A stretch of 64,000 nt of DNA from Ichthyophis bannanicus (lineage: Eukaryota; Chordata; Amphibia; Gymnophiona; Ichthyophiidae), in NCBI GenBank assembly GCA_033557465.1, contig CM066037.1, positions 208,133,156 to 208,197,155 on the forward strand. Reading direction: 5' to 3'. A model generated the notes under the pieces. The model worked only from the letters and a program-made list of their open reading frames with translations, was not told the origin of the DNA and made no database searches. The first letter of the stretch is position 1, and the number at the start of each line of letters is the position of its first letter. The translations under genes and the position numbers were made by a program. Positions 43,741 to 53,690 of the stretch are shown here, piece after piece.

Positions 43741-44580
43741 GAAAAAAATGAAACTCAAAATCTGCTGGCCTGATGGTGTTAACTGTCCCCAAGAAGAAGA
43801 ATGGCGGTTCTATTCACCTGCATCCAAAGCAACAAGCTGTACACTTACCAACCTCATAGCCCCACCTGGAGGATGGGCAGAAGATAATCTACCTGGCCTA
43901 GCGAAGAACATAGCCCCTGCCATTGTCACCCTCAAGCCAGTCAAGAAGCCTGGGACAGGTGATTACCGCCCAGTGCAGGATCTAAGAAAGAATGAATGAT
44001 GCAGCTGAAACTATACAACCAGTGGTACCAAAATCCTTATATTCTCTTGGAACTGATCTCTGCTGAAGCTATACATTTCATCATTCTGGACTTAAAAAGA
44101 TGCCTTTTTCTGTATACGCTTAGCCCAAGACCCCACTACAAGGAGGCGGGGCCAACTCATCTGGACAAGATTACCTCAAGAATTCAAGAACTCGCCTCAC
44201 TCAGCAAAAGATTTGACAAGTTATCCAGAAACTCAAGAAAAAAAAAAAAAAATTCTACTTCAATATGTGGACAACTTGCTCATAACCACCAACTCAGAAA
44301 GTGAATGTCCACCAGCCACCAGTGAACTCTTGCACCTTTTTAATGAGGCTGGATACAAAGTCTCAAGAGCCAAAGCATAATTATGTCAAACAAGTTAAAT
44401 ACCTAGGATTCCAGTTGTCCAGCGGAATTCGACGCCTGGAACCCTTACCAGAACGCAAAGCAGCTGTATGCAGTATTCCTACTCCAATCACCAGGAGGCA
44501 AGTGAGAGCCTTCTTGGGTGCCACAGAGTATGTTGTATATGGATCCCCAATTTTGCGCTGCTAGAGAAAAAAAAACCAAA
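43741..44580 (+). pseudogene. ERV-2 reverse transcriptase remnant, YVDN active site
   Basis: Parts of RT in three frames: KKPGTGDYRPVQDLR near 43944-43990, a motif A trace LDLKRCLF near 44090, and the catalytic box at 44264-44275, which reads YVDN instead of YVDD. A 15-base A-run sits about 20 bases before it. The connection region (KYLGFQLSSG near 44395) follows. An internal deletion, homopolymer runs and the D-to-N change make it inactive. Confidence 0.82.
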
Positions 44581-44899
44581 AAAAAAAAACCATTGTATCA
44601 AGCTATCAAAGGAATGGAAAAGTCTCCAGAGGAATGGGGACTTGAACAGGATGCAGTCTTTTGATCTTTGAAAAAAACACTCTGATGTTGTCACCAATTC
44701 TGGGTCTACCAGATGTCCAGAAAACCTTACAGTCTCTATGTTCATGAGTCGCAAGGAAATGTTCTGGGAGTGTTGACTCAATCTCTTGGACCTTATTTGA
44801 GAAGCTGTTACAGCTACAGCCTTCCTAGTAAGCAAAAACTAAAAGAAAAATCCCTTCACAAAGGAAATTACTAGCTAACAAATCTATGAATGTTGAAAT

Positions 44900-45330
44900 A
44901 TTAGAGTATGTTGTGTGGAAACCCCAGATACAACTGAAGGGTCAGTCAAGCTTTCAATCCTGCTATGTTGTTATCAGTTGGTCTTGATCCCCTGATCATG
45001 ACTGTTTAGAAATTATGGACACTGTATTCTCAAGCCACCTGGATTTGACTGATGTCCCTCTGGAGAACCCTGAACAGACTTTCTTTGTGGCTGAAGGCAG
45101 TTTCATCATCAATGGACATTGTTGTGCTAGATATGCAGTGGTGACCCCTGATTTGGTAGTTGAGTCCTCAGCCCTGGCCCCAGAAACTTCACCACAGAAA
45201 GCTGAACTGATAGTCCTCACTAGAGCACTAACAATAGGAAAAGAGCCCTGTCTAAATGTGTACCCAGATTTCAAGTATACCCTTACAACCTTGCATGCAT
45301 ATGGGGCCCTGTACAAAGAATGAGGGTGGA
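44900..45330 (+). pseudogene. ERV-2 RNase H remnant
   Basis: Frame 45015-45323 contains the middle of a retroviral RNase H: a VVTPDLVVESSALAP strand region, a QKAELIVLTRAL helix with its Glu and a NVYPDFKYTLT block where active enzymes have a D-S pair (PDFK here). The ends are missing. Confidence 0.65.
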
Positions 45331-45379
45331 TAACCTTAGGAAGCAAGTCCATTAAGTATAGCCCCAAGATATTGATATT

Positions 45380-45985
45380 AATAGATACATACTGCCTATA
45401 GATCTCAGAATTTAGGAAAAGTAGAATATATGAATAGAACCCTGAAATCTCAGTTGTCTAAACTTTGCCAAGAGGTTTACCTGAAGTGGCCCCAGGTTCT
45501 TCCCATAGCCCTTCTTAGGATATACTTAGCCCCTGCCAAGTCTTTAGGAGTTTCCCTTTTTGAGATTCTGTATGGGCAACCCCTGCCTATTGTATAGGAA
45601 ATAAAAGGAGATATGAGACAGATAGGATCTGAAATTATTAGACATGAACTATTGGTTTTAAGTTCTGTTTTGCAGAAGTCTTCATACCTGAGTACAAAAT
45701 CGATTACTCATCAATTTGCCTGCACCCCTGCATCCTTTCAAGCCTGGAGTCTCGGTGTGGATCAAAGAGTGGAGAAAGATACTGTTAGCCCTGCTTTGGA
45801 GGGGACCCTATGTCGTCATCCTGTCAACAACTCCAACTGCAGTAAAAGTCGCAGAATTTGAACCTTGGACCCATCATAATCAAGTGAAGCCAGCAGCTGC
45901 TCTTGAACCTGTTCACTGGACTACTGTACAGCATCCTGAGACTCCATTGCACCTCACCCTACGACAACAACCACGGACCTAAGAC
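45380..45985 (+). pseudogene. ERV-2 integrase remnant
   Basis: Only the end of the catalytic core (GKVEYMNRT near 45417, carrying the Glu) and the C-terminal DNA-binding domain with a GPYVVILSTTPTAVKV GPY-type block (45800-45850) remain. The zinc domain and both catalytic Asp residues are deleted; about 80 bases separate it from RNase H. Confidence 0.72.
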
Positions 45986-46379
45986 TTATTGGTCCCTCAG
46001 AAACTGCACTATTTCAAGACTGTTTGTTTATCTGAAGGTAAGCCTCGCATCTGAAAAAACCTGCAATCATCAGAAAGAGACTGTGTTGTGTTAAGAAATT
46101 GAATCTTCTAAGAGACTGTGTTTAAATACTCTGAAAAGACTGTTTTGATCTCCTAAAGAGTGAACTGCTCTAAGGAAGCAATAATAGCCTAAGAGACTAT
46201 GCTATGATATTTTAAGAAATTGAGACATCCCAGAGGACAGTGATACTTTGGAATCTACAGCCCTACTCCTGCCAAAACGCTGGTAGGTCTACGTACGGCA
46301 GAAGCTTGAGGATCTACAATCAACCCTACATCTGTTATCTGTTGTGGAAGTCGACAGTTCCACCAATTTTCCAGAGACT

Positions 46380-47089
46380 ATGCCCATTATGAATTATTAT
46401 TATTGCTTTATTTTGGCAGCAGCCTTGGAGTGCTTTGAAATGACTTTTGCCTTATCTCCCTGGGCAGCCTGTATAAGTACAACATGAACTGGACCGAAGG
46501 TCACTCAGACCTTGTTTTATCATTCTTCCTATACTTGCATTGGTATACTCTCCAATCCAAAAGTTGTTCTAGATCTTGACTTTCTACAAGGCTATGCAAG
46601 CCACCGTTGCAATTCCTCATACCACCACCAGAACTTGTTTCTTGAACTTACTGGAGCAATAGCATCTAGTCTCCACACTTCTGACTGTTTCTATTGTGGA
46701 GGAACTAAGATGGGAGATCAGTGGCCCTGGGAGACGCAAGAACTGAACTATTCTATCCTATACAATCAGACTGATTTACATAATACTACTAGTGAGTGGG
46801 TATTGGCCCACCCCATTGTTGACAGTTTGTGTTTTGTTCGGACTGGACCACAATCTACTACGAAGGATGGACAGCTGGTCTGTCTAAATCAGAAGCTTTA
46901 CGACAGCACAACAAAGATGCAACCGAACCTTCTAATCCTTTAGTTCTTTTTCCCACTCTTGCCAAACTATGGACTTTGACTATCTGCCTGTTGCTCCCTT
47001 GTTTCTTGCCATTTTGCTTGCAAATGATAACTTCAGTTATTAATAACACTGTAGAGCGTAAGACAGCTACAAAGATATTAGCTATGTGA
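46380..47089 (+). pseudogene. ERV-2 env remnant
   Basis: Frame 46512-46943 is a cysteine-rich, surface-subunit-like segment with N-x-S/T sites (for example NQTD and NTTS). Frame 46829-47089 ends with a strongly hydrophobic stretch (LWTLTICLLLPCFLPFCLQ) suitable as the membrane anchor, followed by a short tail. The part between, which would hold the fusion machinery, is deleted. Confidence 0.65.
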
Positions 47090-47179
47090 ACTTACTACCC
47101 TATACCACAGAGTGATACCTTTACCTAGTATTATGTGATTTGATTCTCACAGCTTATTAACATGCGGGTGAGAATAATC

Positions 47180-47190
47180 AAAGGGGGGAA
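47180..47190 (+). promoter_or_regulatory. ERV-2 polypurine tract
   Basis: AAAGGGGGGAA immediately before the 3' LTR; it would prime plus-strand DNA synthesis. Confidence 0.85.
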
Positions 47191-47832
47191 TGTGGTAGGC
47201 GACGGCCTATGATCCATGCTAATTGAACTAAGCAGACAGGCCTGAGCAGCTTGACCTGTAACTGAAGCCTGTAGTTAGGCCCAGAGGAATGAAAACCCCC
47301 CTGAATGACGACACCATAGAATTGAAACTTAACTCAGTTTAACTGAACATAGCTAAGCAGAAACGAAACTTGGAAAATAGAAGAAAAACAAGTTTAATTG
47401 GTACTGATAAGGTGTGCTATGCTTCTATGGAATTAATTAACTCTGCAGAGAGCAAGGTCACAGTGCCTCTGCTTCCCATATGTTTTAACAAGCTCAGCGA
47501 CCTTGGAGGAGAGAAGTAACAAGTTGGAGACACTGACCATTGTAATTGGGACTAGAAGGGGGGCAACCAGGTGCTGGGCCCAGACCAGAGTCCCGATTGG
47601 GTAGCCATATCAGTACCGGGACCAATAGATGGGTGAGAGGGGTACTGGGACCAATGAAAAGTTTGCCTATGCTTAGAATGGACAAGAAAGCTATAAAAGT
47701 TGTTGTTTTACTAGAAGCCATGGCTCAGCCATTTTGAAATTGCTTATTGCTTGAGCCATGTGCACATTAAACTGGCTTGGATCCTTGAAAAGACTCCTGG
47801 ATTTATTTATTGCATGCTTATCTGCTGCTACA
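47191..47832 (+). repeat. ERV-2 3' LTR
   Basis: 642 bp, same length as the 5' LTR and one difference by eye. TATAAAA at 47692-47698. Confidence 0.95.
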
Positions 47833-47864
47833 GCTCGACTCATCTTCCGCCAACCTTGCCATGC

Positions 47865-48572
47865 CCACATTATTTATTTATTTATTTAACATTATTTCTA
47901 TACCGCCTTCTCCTTCAATCAAGGCGGTCTCCACAGCAAACAATCAAATGTGTTCATGTGTTCTCATGCAGTGGTGCGTGTAGTGTGTTTGAGGTGGTGT
48001 GTATTTGATTTGGTTGATCTTACTATAATGTGTGCTATTATACAGGTTGAGCTATTGTACATTCTATATACAATGGTTGAGCTATTATACATTCTATATA
48101 CAATGGTCAGGGTGTGGGTATGTCCGTTGTTCTAGCTTGATTAGTAAGTTATGTGACGAGTGTTCAAGGAATAGTGTTGTCTTCAGCTGTTTGCGAAAGT
48201 CTTTGACGTCAGTCGTTAGTCTCAGCTCGTCTGGGAGGAAGTTCCAGATAGTTGGTGCGGCCAGTGAGAGTGCTCGTTCTGTGGTGTCCTTGCGTGTCTT
48301 GGTGAATTCTTTTGGGGTGTTCACTCGGTTGGAGGTGCCTCTTCTTCTTGGTCGTGTGCTTGTGTCAGGTTTTATGAGTGTGTGCAGGCTGGTGGCTGAG
48401 GAGTGCTGTTTGATCTTGAATATGTTTATGATGGTTTTGTATTTGATGCGGGAGTTGATTGGGAGCCAGTGTAGTTCTTTCAGTATGGGTGTGATGTGTT
48501 CTTGTCTTGCAGTGCCAGTTATTATGCGGGCCGCTGTGTTTTGTACTAGTTGCAGCGGTTTGAGTGTTTGTT
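47865..48572 (-). mobile_element. L2-like LINE 3' fragment, minus strand, inside L2-3
   Basis: On the minus strand it codes the end of a LINE RT (RALSLAAPTIWNFLPDELR and DFRKQLKTTLF near 48094-48324), related to LINE-C at 55360-55480. It ends in a CCGCC...GGCGG stem-loop with an A-rich pentamer tail (47865-47935). Confidence 0.78.
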
Positions 48573-49040
48573 TTACCCTCCTCCTCAGGTCACTTCACTG
48601 GCTCCATATCCGTTTCCGCATCCAGTTCAAACTTCTCCTCCTAACCTATAGATGCATTTACTCTTTGGCCCCTCACTACCTTTCATCCTTTATCTCTCCT
48701 TACAACCCCTCTCGGAAACTTCCCTCTTCTAACAAACTACTCCTATCCAGGCCCTTCATTCGCACCCCTAACTCCAGACTTTGCTCCTTTCACCTTGCTG
48801 CACCTTACGCCTGGAACAACCTACACGTGTCTGTATGCTAGGCACCCTCCCTAGCCCTCTTCAAATCCACGTTGAAGACACACCTCTTCACTATCGCTTT
48901 CAGATCCTGACTTCTGTCCCTCGTCTTGCACTGACTTCCGTCTTTTGTCTTGACCAAATTGTAAATGCCATATTTTGTTTTTGCCCCAACCACCCATTGC
49001 TATATGCTCTGCCCATTGCTATGTGTTTTGTCTTAACTAG

Positions 49041-49310
49041 ATTTATTTATTTTATTTAACTGTATTTATATCCCGCTTTTCACCGGGTCAAAGCGGCATA
49101 ACATTAAAAAGGGGGGGTGGACAATAATCAAATTCTGGGGTTGGGGCTATCACCAGGTGGCCAACATCGATGATTTCAACAAATATTTGGGACACAGACA
49201 TTGTATTTCAGTCTCTTAGAAAATATGTTCGGGGGGGGGGGGAGTTGGGGGGGGGGGTTGGGAGGTAGTCAGTGGTGGGTGCTTGTTTCTGGTCTGAGGT
49301 ATTCCTGGAT
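49041..49310 (-). mobile_element. SINE/LINE tail insertion inside L2-3
   Basis: The left part (49048-49098) matches the tail of the SINE at 16195-16245 (ATCCCGCTTTTCACCGGGTC). The rest is G-rich low-complexity DNA (G-runs at 49230-49257). No promoter boxes are visible, so it is a 3' fragment. Confidence 0.6.
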
Positions 49311-49406
49311 TGTAAGCTCTGAAGAGCAGGGACTGTCTCTTGCATGTATGTTTGTACAGTGCTGTGTGTGACTGGTAGCGCTCTATAAGGGCTCAATAGT
49401 AGTAGT

Positions 49407-50330
49407 AAACTCTGATAGCAACATAGTATATGACGGCAGATAAAGACCAGTATGGTCCGTCTAGTCTGCCCAGCAAGGCAGCAAGAGTAGGTGATGAGCA
49501 GGTACAGTCTTTTATATGTCTGTACAGCGCTGTGTACACCTTGTAGCGCTATATAAATGATTAATACCCCCAGAGGTAATTTTATGAATACTTAATTGAG
49601 TGTGTAAATCACTGTTCTAAATGTTGAAATCACTTACGGTTGTCATCAACATTATTGGCACCCAGGGGCAGCCCAAGGAGATTGCAGAGCCATGTGCAGA
49701 GACTCATTACGGGGCCTCATTTGCATAACTTTGCATAATTTTAACATGCACTAACCTTTAGTAAACATGCCTCTTAATGAGTGTATGGATAAAGAAATAC
49801 TACCAGATGTTTGCATTACTATACTCCAATGCCAACTGCCAGGCATATTAGGAAGTACTACAAACACTGCTCATTTAGAACCCATAGCAAACTCGCCTTT
49901 CATAACATCACTACCAGGACTCACAAAGCACCATACCCTACCTATCAAAGGGCAACACTGTAAATAAAAAATCAGTACATCTCAGAGAATACCAATACAT
50001 CTCCTACTAGGGAAAGAGAACCAGTAGGGAAACAGAACTACATAAACAGAATACCTCAGCTTGGTTACACATGCAGAACATAGACAGTCACCAAACAAAG
50101 AACAAGGGATCACAATTTAGAAATAGGAAGACAATAATTAAACTGGGAACCCCAAAAGCCAAACTTTAAATGTACAACAACACTGGAGAAATAAAACTAT
50201 AAATTCATTTCCTCTTGTACTAAACAAAACGCAAAGACGTTAATGATGCACACTTCCCAGAGCTGATATATTCCTGTTAATAAATTCAAAATAAAAAAGT
50301 ATTTTCTACCTTTTGTTGTTTGTGCATTTT
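49407..50330. other. Unassigned sequence with CR1-like and L2-like 3' scraps
   Basis: About 49424-49480 reads on the minus strand as a CR1-type 3' end (GGGCAGACTAGACGGACC). About 49516-49565 is an L2-type 3' block (TGTAGCGCTATATAAATG). From 49570 to 50330 I see only AT-rich DNA without features. Confidence 0.45.
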
Positions 50331-51280
50331 ATTTTTCAGTTGCAATTGCTCCAGTCACTTTCTTCTGATTTCTTCGTGTCTTCTGCTAACTCTCCATTGT
50401 CTGCTGTCCATTTGTCCTTTCTTCTCTCTTCTAGTTTTTTTCCATTCTCTCTCTACATCTGCTTTAACATACTGATCTTTCCCCTTTTGCTCTTTCCTCC
50501 ATTTCTTTCTTTATTCCTTTTTCATCCACTCAAAATTCACCCCTCCATCCCCAATCCCCACTTACTCTTCCAGTACCCGGCCAGTTGTAGATTTTTCTTC
50601 CCTCCCACACAAAATATCTTTTCTACCTCCATCCTCACTCCCCCAGTCCCATCCCCATCCCCATCCCATTCTAATCCTCCCCAAAAATCAGCTCCCTTCT
50701 AATTCCAGTCCCACCCATTATCCGCTCCCTTCGAGTCCCATTCTCCAATCCCCCCGCATCAGACCATTTCCATTCCTAGCCCAGCATCAGCCCATTTCTA
50801 GTCCTAGCTCCCCAATCAGCCCTTTCCAGTCCTATCCTAGCCCATCATCCCATTTCCAGTCCTAGCTCCCCCATCAGCCCTTTCCAGTCCTATCCTAGCC
50901 CATCAGCCCATTTCCAGTCCTAGCTCCTCCATCAGCCATTTCCAGTCCTATCCTAGACCCCCCATCAGTCCGTTTCTTATCCAAGCCCCCATCAGCCCAT
51001 TTCCAATCCTATCCTAGCTCCCCCCATCAGCTATTTCCAGCCCTATCCTAGCTTCCCCATCAGCTCATTTCCAGTCCTAGCCCCCCCAACAGCCCATTTC
51101 CATTCATATCCTAGCCCCCCATCAGCCCATTTCCAGTCATATCCTAGCCCCTCCATCAGCCCATTTCTAGTCCTAGTCCCCCCATCAGCCCATTTCCAAT
51201 GCTAGCCCCCCCCATCAGCCCATTTCCAGTCCAAGCCCCTCACCTCAGCCCATTTCCCAGTCCTAGCCCCCTGTCTCTCC
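50331..51280. repeat. Pyrimidine-rich region with minisatellite (about 30-bp units)
   Basis: The plus strand is almost purely C/T/A-rich. From about 50755 to 51275 an imperfect unit containing ATCAGCCCATTTCCAGTCC and TATCCTAGCCCCC recurs more than a dozen times with variable length. Any frame over it is a by-product of composition. Confidence 0.88.
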
Positions 51281-51301
51281 GACTGGCTTTAGAAGGCTCC
51301 T

Positions 51302-51519
51302 GGCAGGCCCCGGCTCACCTCTCTACAGCCACTGAAGTGAAGAGCACCGTTTTTCTTCACTTCAGCAGTTATGTTCTAATGTAGGCTGCTGGCACGTTGA
51401 GTGCCAGGACACAGGAAATGTCCTTTGACCTCTGGCGCGCCAGCGGCCTACATTAGAACACAGCTGCCGAAGTGAAGAAAAACAGGGGCTCGCTGTAGGG
51501 AGATGCGCCGGGGCCTGCC
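51302..51519. repeat. Fold-back repeat with about 80-90 bp arms
   Basis: 51302-51392 is an imperfect reverse complement of 51439-51519 (for example GTTCTAATGTAGGC against GCCTACATTAGAAC, and TTCTTCACTTC against GAAGTGAAGAA). The spacer is about 46 bp and contains its own short palindrome (GGCGCGCC). No coding capacity. Confidence 0.82.
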
Positions 51520-51952
51520 GGGAGCTGAACAGCATATGCAGGATGCTGTTGGTGCAGGCCTCCTGAAGCACGGGGCCCTGTGCGAACAACATTCTCGCAC
51601 AATGTTGACACCGTTGCAGTTCAACCCTTTAATGTCCAATATCTCCTAAAAAAAAAAGGGGCCAGTGAATTGGGTTTGCACTATATATGCGCACACATTT
51701 AACATATAAAAGAATCAAATAAAACAAGATCAATTAAAAAAGGAAATAGTATAAAAACTGGGACATTGCCAAGACATATTGACGCCCTTATAAACAATTC
51801 AATTGAGTTTGAACAGAACCACCACATTCCAACTGCAGTAAAATTTGATGCACCCATGATCAATTGTCAGTATTCACATGACTTGAATCAACCAATGGAC
51901 GATAGCTCTAATGTTTAAAATGGCCACATTCACGCCCTGTTCCATTTTTGCA

Positions 51953-52512
51953 ATGGTGAAGACAAGAGAGCTGCCTGAGACAGTCAGAAAAGCCATTATT
52001 ACCAAACTTCAAATGGGTACAAAGTCATCTCCAAAGACCTTGGGATTCCTATGTCTATAGCTGGCAATGTTATTAAGAAGTTTTCTGTTCATGGAACTGT
52101 CAATAACCTCCCAGGACATGGTGGGAAGAGGAAAATTAACTCAAGAAGTCTTCGAAAGTTAGTGTGAACTGTTGGAAAACACCACATACAACATCCAAAG
52201 AGATTAAGGCTGACCTGGAGCAATCTGGAGTGGTGGTTTCAACTCATACCATATTCTGCACACTAAACAAAGAAGGACTTTATAGGCAATCACCAAGGAG
52301 GATCCCACTGCTCAAAGACAGACATAAAAAGGCACGCCTGATCTTTGCCCAAATCCACCTTGAGAAATCACAATCCTTCTGGGAAAATTTTCTGTGGACA
52401 GTTGAAATCAAATTTGAGATCTTTGGCAATGCAGACCAGTGATACATGTACAGATTAAGAAATGAAACTTATAAGGGGAAAAAAACACCCTTCCTACAGT
52501 TAAATATAGTGG
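51953..52512 (+). pseudogene. Tc1/mariner transposase N-terminal part
   Basis: Starts MVKTRELPETVRK at 51953, a typical Tc1-like start, continues through a paired-like helix-turn-helix region with frameshifts and reaches the frame 52164-52442 (SKEIKADLEQSGVVVSTHTI, then LKDRHKKARLIFA). The W-E-N-F-L-W-T-V-E box at about 52380 corresponds to the first catalytic Asp region, with Asp replaced (WTVE). The rest is at 55762-55884 (LWGCFTASETGGLEHI). It is not functional. Confidence 0.78.
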
Positions 52513-52641
52513 AAGTTTCTCCTAAGCTGGATTAATGAATCCCTTGCATTACATCACACAGCCCTCCAAATTCCAATACTCCGGAGCCACGGAAAAAGAT
52601 GGGCGGATGCTCCTTATCCTAACATAAGAGATGAAGCCCCC

Positions 52642-53690
52642 ATGCGCCACTCTCACCTAATACATATTGCTCTCCAACACTCCAAAAAGAATAAACTAGT
52701 GGAACCCCCTCAACCCTTACACCTAAATTGTGCGCTTATAAACGCACGGTCTATCCGTAAGAAATGGCCAGTTATCGCCGACTCAATCTCTTCCTACAAT
52801 CTGGACATACTCATGATAACGGAAACCTGGTTATCAGACGTAGATAATGTAATCCTCAATCAACTGGTACCCTCCAACTTCTCCGTCCACTCCCAACATA
52901 GGGAAACAAGAGAGGAGGAGGTATTCTTATACTTACCAAGGCGGATCTACATTTCCACACCGTTGACTCTTCAAGCTCAAACAACATGGACGTCATATCC
53001 ATCGCAAATGAACAGTGCTCCATCAATTTAATATACAGGGCACCCTCATCATCCCCTGATGACCTTCCTAACATTTTAGAAATTGCAGCCAACGCACGCA
53101 ATCCCAGCATTCCTAATTGGATACTAGGAGACTTCAATCTCCCAACACTTCACCCCAGCCACGCATCATCCTTCCTAGAAGCAATCAACGAACTGGGCTA
53201 CAAGCAAATTATCAAAGATCCCACACACAAAAAAAGAAACATCCTTGACATGATCTTCGCCCCTCTGTCAGCCCTCGATGCTAACAATAACCTCTACTCC
53301 TCTATAACTCCAGTACCGTGGTCAGACCATAATTTAATCACCTTCCCCATTCCCATCAAGAGCAAGACATCATCCAATCTCAACAAGAATTCTATCAGTG
53401 TAACAAAAGTATCATCTCGGGCTTTCAGAGCCTTCAACAAAGAGCTTATTCTTGCAGAAACTCGTCCTCTCCTCAATGACACCTCCCTCAACCTGGAGAA
53501 CCTGATCACCGCCTGGAATAACCAATTCAGCGTCATTGCCCTACAACCAAACCAGAGTAACATCTTGAAGAAAAGGAAACCTTCTCCTTGGTTCTCCCCT
53601 GACCTACGATCTTCCCTCATACATCTAAGAAGATTGGAAAAACGGAAGACCAAACAGCCTACAAATTACACCTATCCATGCACATAGAGT
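52642..53690 (+). pseudogene. LINE-C endonuclease domain, frameshifted
   Basis: Frames 52642-53031 and 52986-53687 give an apurinic-endonuclease-like domain: LINARSIRKKW, ITETWLSD, then after a shift near 52915 LIYRAPSSSPDD, LGDFNLPTLHP and PWSDHNLI. The key Asn, Glu, Asp and His blocks are all recognisable. A second shift near 53660 separates it from the next segment (53678-54013). Confidence 0.85.

Larger units (their letters stand above)
39959..47832 (+). mobile_element. Retrovirus-like provirus ERV-2 with near-identical LTRs
   Basis: 7874 bp with two 642-bp LTRs and a 4-bp target duplication GCTC (39955-39958 and 47833-47836) inside L2-3. Gene order is leader, protease, RT, RNase H, integrase, env, as in a simple retrovirus, but every gene is broken or internally deleted and no gag frame is visible. 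It looks like a class I (gammaretrovirus-like) element from the pro-pol arrangement and a GPY-type integrase tail; the class is an inference. Confidence 0.92.
38600..49406 (+). mobile_element. L2 LINE copy 3, split by ERV-2 and two tails
   Basis: L2 sequence runs 38600-39958, 47833-47864, 48573-49040 and 49311-49406, ending in the L2 3' block and an AGT microsatellite. Each break is filled by a distinct insertion (39959-47832, 47865-48572, 49041-49310). Rejoining the pieces reproduces the order in L2-1. Confidence 0.88.

Noticed and set aside
46512..46943. Possibly domesticated envelope gene
   Set aside because: The frame is short, lacks a signal peptide and the fusion region, and lies in a provirus with other broken genes.
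50313..50702. 129-codon hydrophobic open frame
   Set aside because: Arises from the pyrimidine-rich low-complexity strand; no start context or homology visible.
50755..51275. Regularly spaced repeats resembling an array
   Set aside because: Units are adjacent and imperfect without unique spacers, in a vertebrate-type genome; it is a minisatellite, not CRISPR.
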